A stretch of 64,000 nucleotides of DNA, from positions 1 through 64,000 of the forward strand of contig CAMHJQ010000002.1 of the NCBI GenBank assembly GCA_946185485.1, written 5' to 3'. How positions within the stretch are numbered: the first letter of the stretch is position 1; every line of letters begins with the position of its first letter. Below, piece after piece: positions 59,280 to 64,000 of this stretch. The position numbers and the translations under genes are program-made. The DNA is from an uncultured Prevotellaceae bacterium. GTDB taxonomy: Bacteria; Bacteroidota; Bacteroidia; Bacteroidales; Bacteroidaceae. The notes beneath the pieces were generated by a model. The model saw only the letters and a list, made by a program, of their open reading frames with translations, searched no databases and was not told the DNA's origin.

Positions 59280-61307
59280 ATGAAGATCCGTAGTCTTGCC
59301 CTCCTGCTGATGTGCTGCTGCGCGGTCCTTGCCGTGCGCGGCCAGATGGTAGCCCCCGTCCACTTTACCTCCGAATTGCGAATCGTTGGCGATAACAAAG
59401 GTGAAATAGTGTTTACCGGCACCATCGACAGCGGCTGGCACGTCTACTCTACTGATATTGGTAGCGGCGGCCCCATCGCCGCTACCTTTCATGCTGACCG
59501 TCTCGAAGGTGTCGAGACGGCAGGGCGCCTGCAGCCCCGAGGAAAGGTCATCAGCCAGTATGACAAGTTGTTCGAGATGGATGTCCGCTATTTCGAACAT
59601 CAGGTCACCTTCGTCCAGCCGGTACGTTTCACGCGTCATCAGTACCAGATAGACTGTTATCTGGAGTATGGCGCCTGCAACGACGAGATGTGCCTGCCCC
59701 CCACCAGCGTCGAGCTGAAGACGTCGGGCACCCTCCCCACCCCTGTGGACCAGACAGCCGACACTGACTCCAAGCAACTGACGGCCGACACCGACTCCAA
59801 GGATGACGCCCTTGGTGTTCCCGATGGTTCTGCCGCCGGCTCCGACACCACTGCCGTACCCGCCAGCACCGCGCTCTCCGCTGAGTTCGCCGACACCGCA
59901 GCCACCACCGCTGCGCCCAATGACGCGCTGCAAACGTCTTCCTCCACCTCCTGGTGGTTCATCTTCCTCCAAGGGTTCCTTGGCGGACTCATTGCCCTGT
60001 TCACACCGTGCGTATGGCCGGTCATACCCATGACCGTCTCGTTCTTCCTGAAACGCAACAAGTCACGCGCCAAGGCCATTCGCGAAGCCATCACCTACGG
60101 ACTGTCCATCATCGTCATCTACGTGCTGCTGGGACTGCTCGTCACGCTGCTCTTCGGAGCCAGCGCCCTCAACGCGCTGTCCACCAATGCCGTCTTCAAC
60201 ATCTTCTTCTGCCTGCTGCTGGTGGTCTTTGCCGCCTCCTTCTTCGGAGCCTTCGAAATCACGCTCCCCGCCTCATGGGCCAACAGCGCCGACCGCAAGT
60301 CGGAGTCTGCCTCCGGCTGGCTGTCCATCTTCCTGATGGCATTCACGCTGGCACTGGTATCCTTCTCGTGCACGGGTCCCATCATCGGATTCCTGCTCGT
60401 GGCCGTATCCACACAGGGCAGCATCGCCGCTCCAGCCATCGGCATGACGGGCTTCGCCGTCGCACTGGCACTGCCCTTCACCCTCTTCGCCCTCTTCCCG
60501 CAACTGCTGAAGAGCGCCCCCAAGTCAGGAGGCTGGATGAATGCCGTCAAGGTGACGCTGGCCTTCATCGAACTGGCTTTCGCCCTGAAGTTCCTGTCCG
60601 TGGCCGACCTCGCCTACGGCTGGCACCTGCTCGACCGCGAGGTATTCCTGGCTATCTGGATCGTGCTCTTCACGCTCCTTGGCTGCTACCATCTCGGCTG
60701 GCTGCGCTTCCCTGCCGACGATGACAGCCGCCACACCTCCGTACCGCGTTTCTTCATCGCCGTGGTCTCGCTGGCCTTCGCCGTCTATATGGTACCCGGA
60801 CTCTGGGGAGCACCGCTGAAAGCCATCTCCGCCTTCGCGCCGCCTATGACGACGCAGGACTTCAAGCTGTCGTCCGACACCAGTATGCTGGTAGAGCCGC
60901 GCACCCTCGACTACGATACCGCCCTGTCCATCGCCCGTGCCGAGGGCAAGCCCGTCATGATTGACTTCACTGGCTTCGGCTGCGTCAACTGCCGCAAGAT
61001 GGAGGCTGCCGTATGGACTGACTCCCGTGTCGCCGACCTGCTGAACAACCGTTATGTCCTCGTCTCGCTGTATGTTGACGACAAGACGCCGCTGGCCTCC
61101 CCCGTCACTGTCACCGAGAACGGAGCCACCCGTACCCTGCGCACTGTGGGCGACAAGTGGAGCTACCTGCAGCGCAGCCAGTTCGGCGCCAATGCGCAGC
61201 CTTTCTACGTGCTCATCTCGCCCGACGGGAAGCTGTTGGCTGAGCCTCGCTCCTACGACGAGGACATCGACGCCTATCTCCAATTTCTTCATCAAGGTCT
61301 ACAATGA
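59280..61307 (+). CDS. DsbD-like thiol:disulfide interchange protein
   Basis: The 675-residue protein has a signal peptide, an N-terminal DsbD-alpha-like beta domain (about 25-150, YLEYGACNDEMCLPP with two cysteines). A serine/threonine-rich linker (about 155-215), a CcdA-like eight-segment membrane domain (about 220-510, FTPCVWPVIPMTV and SFSCTGPIIG with its cysteines), and a C-terminal thioredoxin domain with GFGCVNCRK (C568, C571) follow. It passes electrons from cytoplasmic thioredoxin to the periplasm. The next gene overlaps by 4 nt (ATGA). Confidence 0.93.
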   Translation: MKIRSLALLLMCCCAVLAVRGQMVAPVHFTSELRIVGDNKGEIVFTGTIDSGWHVYSTDIGSGGPIAATFHADRLEGVETAGRLQPRGKVISQYDKLFEMDVRYFEHQVTFVQPVRFTRHQYQIDCYLEYGACNDEMCLPPTSVELKTSGTLPTPVDQTADTDSKQLTADTDSKDDALGVPDGSAAGSDTTAVPASTALSAEFADTAATTAAPNDALQTSSSTSWWFIFLQGFLGGLIALFTPCVWPVIPMTVSFFLKRNKSRAKAIREAITYGLSIIVIYVLLGLLVTLLFGASALNALSTNAVFNIFFCLLLVVFAASFFGAFEITLPASWANSADRKSESASGWLSIFLMAFTLALVSFSCTGPIIGFLLVAVSTQGSIAAPAIGMTGFAVALALPFTLFALFPQLLKSAPKSGGWMNAVKVTLAFIELAFALKFLSVADLAYGWHLLDREVFLAIWIVLFTLLGCYHLGWLRFPADDDSRHTSVPRFFIAVVSLAFAVYMVPGLWGAPLKAISAFAPPMTTQDFKLSSDTSMLVEPRTLDYDTALSIARAEGKPVMIDFTGFGCVNCRKMEAAVWTDSRVADLLNNRYVLVSLYVDDKTPLASPVTVTENGATRTLRTVGDKWSYLQRSQFGANAQPFYVLISPDGKLLAEPRSYDEDIDAYLQFLHQGLQ

Positions 61308-62398
61308 AACAGATTACCTTCGACAGTTTCGTTCGCGGCATTCTTACCGTTCTCATCATCACCGGCATCATCCTGCTGCTCAACCGGCTGAGTGCCGTCT
61401 TGCTACCCTTCTTTCTGGCCTGGCTCATCGCCTACCTGCTGTTTCCACTGGTTAAGTTCTTCCAGTTCCGCTGCCGCATGCGCTTCCGCATCGTGGCCAT
61501 CCTCGCCACCTTCCTCGTCGTGGCACTGGTTATCGCTCTCTTCTTTGTGATAGCCATCCCGCCCATCATCGAGGAAATAGGCCGTGCACAGGACCTGCTC
61601 AAGATATTCATCGCCAATAACGTGAACCTGAATAATATCCCCGACATCATAGAGGACTTCCTGCACGAGCACCTGACCGAAGCCGACATCAAGGCCTTCA
61701 TCACCCAGGAAGGTTTCATCGATACCATCAAACAGAGCGTGCCCAAGATATGGACGGTCATCTCGCAGACCCTCAACATCGTCTCCAGCCTCTTCACAAT
61801 AACCATGGTCCTCCTCTACACCCTCTTCATCCTCCTCGACTACGAGAAGCTCACACGAGGCTGGGTGTACCTCCTGCCTGAGCGCTACCGCCGCTTTGCC
61901 CTGCAACTGGTCACCGACGTCACCAACGGCATGAACCTCTATTTCCGCGGACAGGCCATCGTGGCTTTCTCCGTGGGCGTACTCTTCAGCATCGGCTTCC
62001 TCATCATCGGATTTCCCATGGCCATCGGACTCGGCATGTTCATCGGACTGCTCAACATGGTGCCCTACCTGCAGCTGCTGGGCTTTATACCCACCATCAT
62101 CCTGGCCGTCGTGCAGGCTGCCGACACGGGTGAGAGCTTCTGGTTCATCATGCTCAGTGCGCTCATCGTCTTCGCCGTCGTGCAGGTCATCCAGGACACC
62201 ATCCTTACACCCAAGATCATGGGCAAGGTCATGGGACTCAACTCAGCCATCATCCTCCTGTCGCTATCCATCTGGGGCTCGCTGCTCGGCATCCTCGGCA
62301 TGATCATCGCCCTACCCATGACCACACTCCTTATCACCTACTATCAGAAATATGTCATCAAGAACAAGGAAGTAAAAGAACAAACAAAAGACACTTAA
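61304..62398 (+). CDS. AI-2E family transporter
   Basis: The 364-residue protein has the PerM/AI-2E pattern: an N-terminal pair of membrane segments (GILTVLIITGIILLLNRL, LPFFLAWLIAYLLFPLV), a central soluble loop and a C-terminal block with GLGMFIGLLNMVPYLQLLGFIP (in part) and IQDTILTPKIMGKVMGLN. The family exports small molecules or ions; the AI-2 name does not prove the substrate. The ATGA overlap with the DsbD-like gene indicates one transcript. Confidence 0.92.
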   Translation: MKQITFDSFVRGILTVLIITGIILLLNRLSAVLLPFFLAWLIAYLLFPLVKFFQFRCRMRFRIVAILATFLVVALVIALFFVIAIPPIIEEIGRAQDLLKIFIANNVNLNNIPDIIEDFLHEHLTEADIKAFITQEGFIDTIKQSVPKIWTVISQTLNIVSSLFTITMVLLYTLFILLDYEKLTRGWVYLLPERYRRFALQLVTDVTNGMNLYFRGQAIVAFSVGVLFSIGFLIIGFPMAIGLGMFIGLLNMVPYLQLLGFIPTIILAVVQAADTGESFWFIMLSALIVFAVVQVIQDTILTPKIMGKVMGLNSAIILLSLSIWGSLLGILGMIIALPMTTLLITYYQKYVIKNKEVKEQTKDT

Positions 62399-62405
62399 CA
62401 TTAAC

Positions 62406-64000
62406 ATGGATACATTTGTTTTCTTAGGTTTTGACCTCAATGCCTGGATTACTATCATCACGGTGCTGGGCATGTTCACGGTCCTGCTCTTTACCAAGTG
62501 GCGCTCCGACGTCGTATTCCTCAGCGCCATCGGCGTGCTCTACGTCACTGGCGTGCTTGACGCCAAGGAGGCATTCTCAGGCTTCAGCAGTTCCTCCGTC
62601 GTGACCGTCGGAGTACTGTTTGTCGTTGTTGCCGGACTAACGCATACCGGTGTGCTGCACTACATCGTAAAATATCTGCTTGGCACACCCGACAACTACT
62701 CGAAAGCCGTCACGCGACTGATGCTCCCAGTGGCTGTGCTCAGTTCCTTCCTCAGCAATACCACCGTAGTGGCCCTGTTCGTCAACATCGTCAAGATGTG
62801 GTCGAAGAAACTCGGCATCTCGCCGTCCAAATTGCTCATCCCCTTGAGCTATGCCTCAGGCATGGGCGGTGTCTGTACGCTCATCGGTACGCCGCCGAAC
62901 CTCATCATCAGCGGACTCTATGAAGAAAAGACGGGAGAGGCTATGAACATCCTGACCACCACCGTACCCGGACTCTTCTGTCTCGCCATCGGCATACTGT
63001 CGATCATTGCCATGCGTAGACTGCTACCCAACAGAGAGACATCCGAATCGGCTTTCGAGGCTACTTCCGAGTACACTGTCGAACTGCGCGTACCGTCCGA
63101 CAATCCCCACATCGGACAAACGCTGGCTGAGGCAGGCCTCTACCATGTCCAAGGCGGCAGCCTGATAGAGATGTACCACTTCGACCAATCTCCCTCGCCC
63201 GTCAGCGAGGATGAGCCCATCATGGGCGGCGACCAACTTATATATGCCGGACAGATAAACGACCTCTACCAAATGGCCGTCAACCACCAGCTCGCCGTTG
63301 CGCCCCACCATATATTTTCCATCAAGGAGGCCGACCAGAAGAGCCAGATACGCACCGCCTACGTCACCTACGGCAGTAGCCTCATAGGTCAGACCATTGC
63401 CAGTACCACGTTCGAGAAGGACAACAACCTGATGGTTGCTGCCATAGCCCGTCTAGGACAGCGTATCAACGAAGTGCCGCGTCAGGTTGTGCTCGAAGCC
63501 GGAGACACGCTACTGCTCGTATTCCCCCATCATGTCAAAATCAATACCGAAACACTCAAAGACACGGTTCATTTCTTCGATTCCGATGACGTGCCCAACA
63601 TCGGTATCGGCACCATCCTATCCTCCTTCATCATGATAGCCATGGTAGCCCTCTCCGCCCTTGGTGTCCTACCCCTCCTTCAGTGCGCCTTCCTCGCAGC
63701 AGCTGCCATGCTTGTCTGCCGCTGCTGCAGCGGAGAACAAGCGATGAAAGCCATCAATTGGGAGATTCTCATGGTCTTCGCCGGTAGTGCCGTCCTCGGA
63801 ATTGCCATCCAAAAGACGGGCATCGCCGAACGTTTGGCTTTAGGAATCCTCGACGTCTGCGGTACCAACCCCATCGTCGTCATGGTGGCAGTCTGTCTCG
63901 TCGGCACCTTCATCACTGAATTTATCTCCAACACCGCCGCCGGTGCCATGTTCTTCCCCATCATGTACGAAGCTGCCGAGAAATTGGGCTATGAACCCTT
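62406..64000 (+). CDS. SLC13-family permease with TrkA_C domains (3' partial)
   Basis: ATG 62406 opens a frame that continues past the window end; 531 residues are visible. The N-terminal half has membrane segments with LSNTTVVALFVNIV and GMGGVCTLIGTPPNLIISGLYEE, the SLC13/DASS substrate and sodium-site motifs. Two soluble TrkA_C-like regions (about 225-300 and 315-385, with IGQTLAEAGLY and IGQTIASTTFEKDNNLMV) follow, then further membrane segments with EFISNTAAGAMFFPI. It would import dicarboxylates, sulfate or similar anions with sodium. It starts 7 bp after the AI-2E gene. Confidence 0.9.
   Translation, partial: MDTFVFLGFDLNAWITIITVLGMFTVLLFTKWRSDVVFLSAIGVLYVTGVLDAKEAFSGFSSSSVVTVGVLFVVVAGLTHTGVLHYIVKYLLGTPDNYSKAVTRLMLPVAVLSSFLSNTTVVALFVNIVKMWSKKLGISPSKLLIPLSYASGMGGVCTLIGTPPNLIISGLYEEKTGEAMNILTTTVPGLFCLAIGILSIIAMRRLLPNRETSESAFEATSEYTVELRVPSDNPHIGQTLAEAGLYHVQGGSLIEMYHFDQSPSPVSEDEPIMGGDQLIYAGQINDLYQMAVNHQLAVAPHHIFSIKEADQKSQIRTAYVTYGSSLIGQTIASTTFEKDNNLMVAAIARLGQRINEVPRQVVLEAGDTLLLVFPHHVKINTETLKDTVHFFDSDDVPNIGIGTILSSFIMIAMVALSALGVLPLLQCAFLAAAAMLVCRCCSGEQAMKAINWEILMVFAGSAVLGIAIQKTGIAERLALGILDVCGTNPIVVMVAVCLVGTFITEFISNTAAGAMFFPIMYEAAEKLGYEP

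Overview
The window looks like chromosome of a Bacteroidales bacterium, most likely in the Prevotella/Segatella/Xylanibacter group. Many genes are preceded by the Bacteroidetes -7 box TAnnTTTG, in places with a TTTG/TTG -33 box 18-20 bp upstream. The gene families are typical of the phylum: DUF4954, DUF4249, DUF5686, DUF2723, smalltalk, DUF4248, TonB receptors, and the Prevotella-type C-terminal tail VYDLQGRR...GIYI. No rRNA, tRNA or CRISPR array was seen.

Layout. 1-2.9 kb is housekeeping: a DUF349 protein cut by the window edge, a WbuC-cupin/MsrA fusion, and a thioesterase. 3.0-7.07 kb is a compact mobile-type cassette: an unrecognised gene, a VapE-type P-loop protein, DUF4248, an HU-like protein, the 31-residue smalltalk protein and a peptidoglycan amidase. 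It is densely marked with inverted repeats and ends in a strong hairpin. 7.1-8.8 kb is an IS110-family element with a structured 5' non-coding region (bridge-RNA candidate), next to what may be the tail of a relaxase gene. 9.0-16.8 kb is an A+T-richer accessory or defence block: an XRE regulator, a large Type IIG-like restriction-methylase and a DUF1016/YhcG nuclease in one tight operon. An AlbA_2/ATPase (Schlafen-like) protein follows, overlapped by a 45-residue membrane protein, then an orphan gene flanked by two REP-like hairpins.

16.8-20.2 kb is a probable metal-handling set: a small Cys/Met/His-rich protein, a TonB receptor and an HMA protein. 20.2-31.9 kb is a long minus-strand run, read from high to low coordinate: hflX, DUF4954, a remnant four-helix protein, an M16 peptidase, a TonB receptor, DUF4249 lipoprotein and an MG2-domain protein. 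32-38.1 kb has nagB, convergent dnaA, mlaD, an amidase with a repeat linker and SPOR-like end, folB and a stand-alone TSCPD-like protein. 38.2-44.1 kb has a nitroreductase, a LacI regulator with an operator-like site, a candidate small RNA, DUF5686 and a histidine kinase. 44.2-64 kb is mostly plus-strand housekeeping: an RlmL-type methyltransferase, DPP-IV, serB, an esterase, purD, membrane proteins, DUF2723, a deacetylase, rhaD, a DsbD-like protein, an AI-2E transporter and an SLC13 permease cut by the window end.

The pattern that crosses the whole window is a set of short degenerate A/T-rich repeat families (TTGACCAT-, AAAGGTAAAAAAG-, GAGTTTAGA-, TTCAAATTTCAAA- and AGTTCCAAGTCAAAAGT-like). 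They fill intergenic gaps and often run right up to start codons. One family also occurs in frame inside three conserved proteins, giving NGQWSMVNGQ-like peptides. Another appears to encode the hydrophobic cores of two signal peptides and also forms a 27-bp terminator stem.
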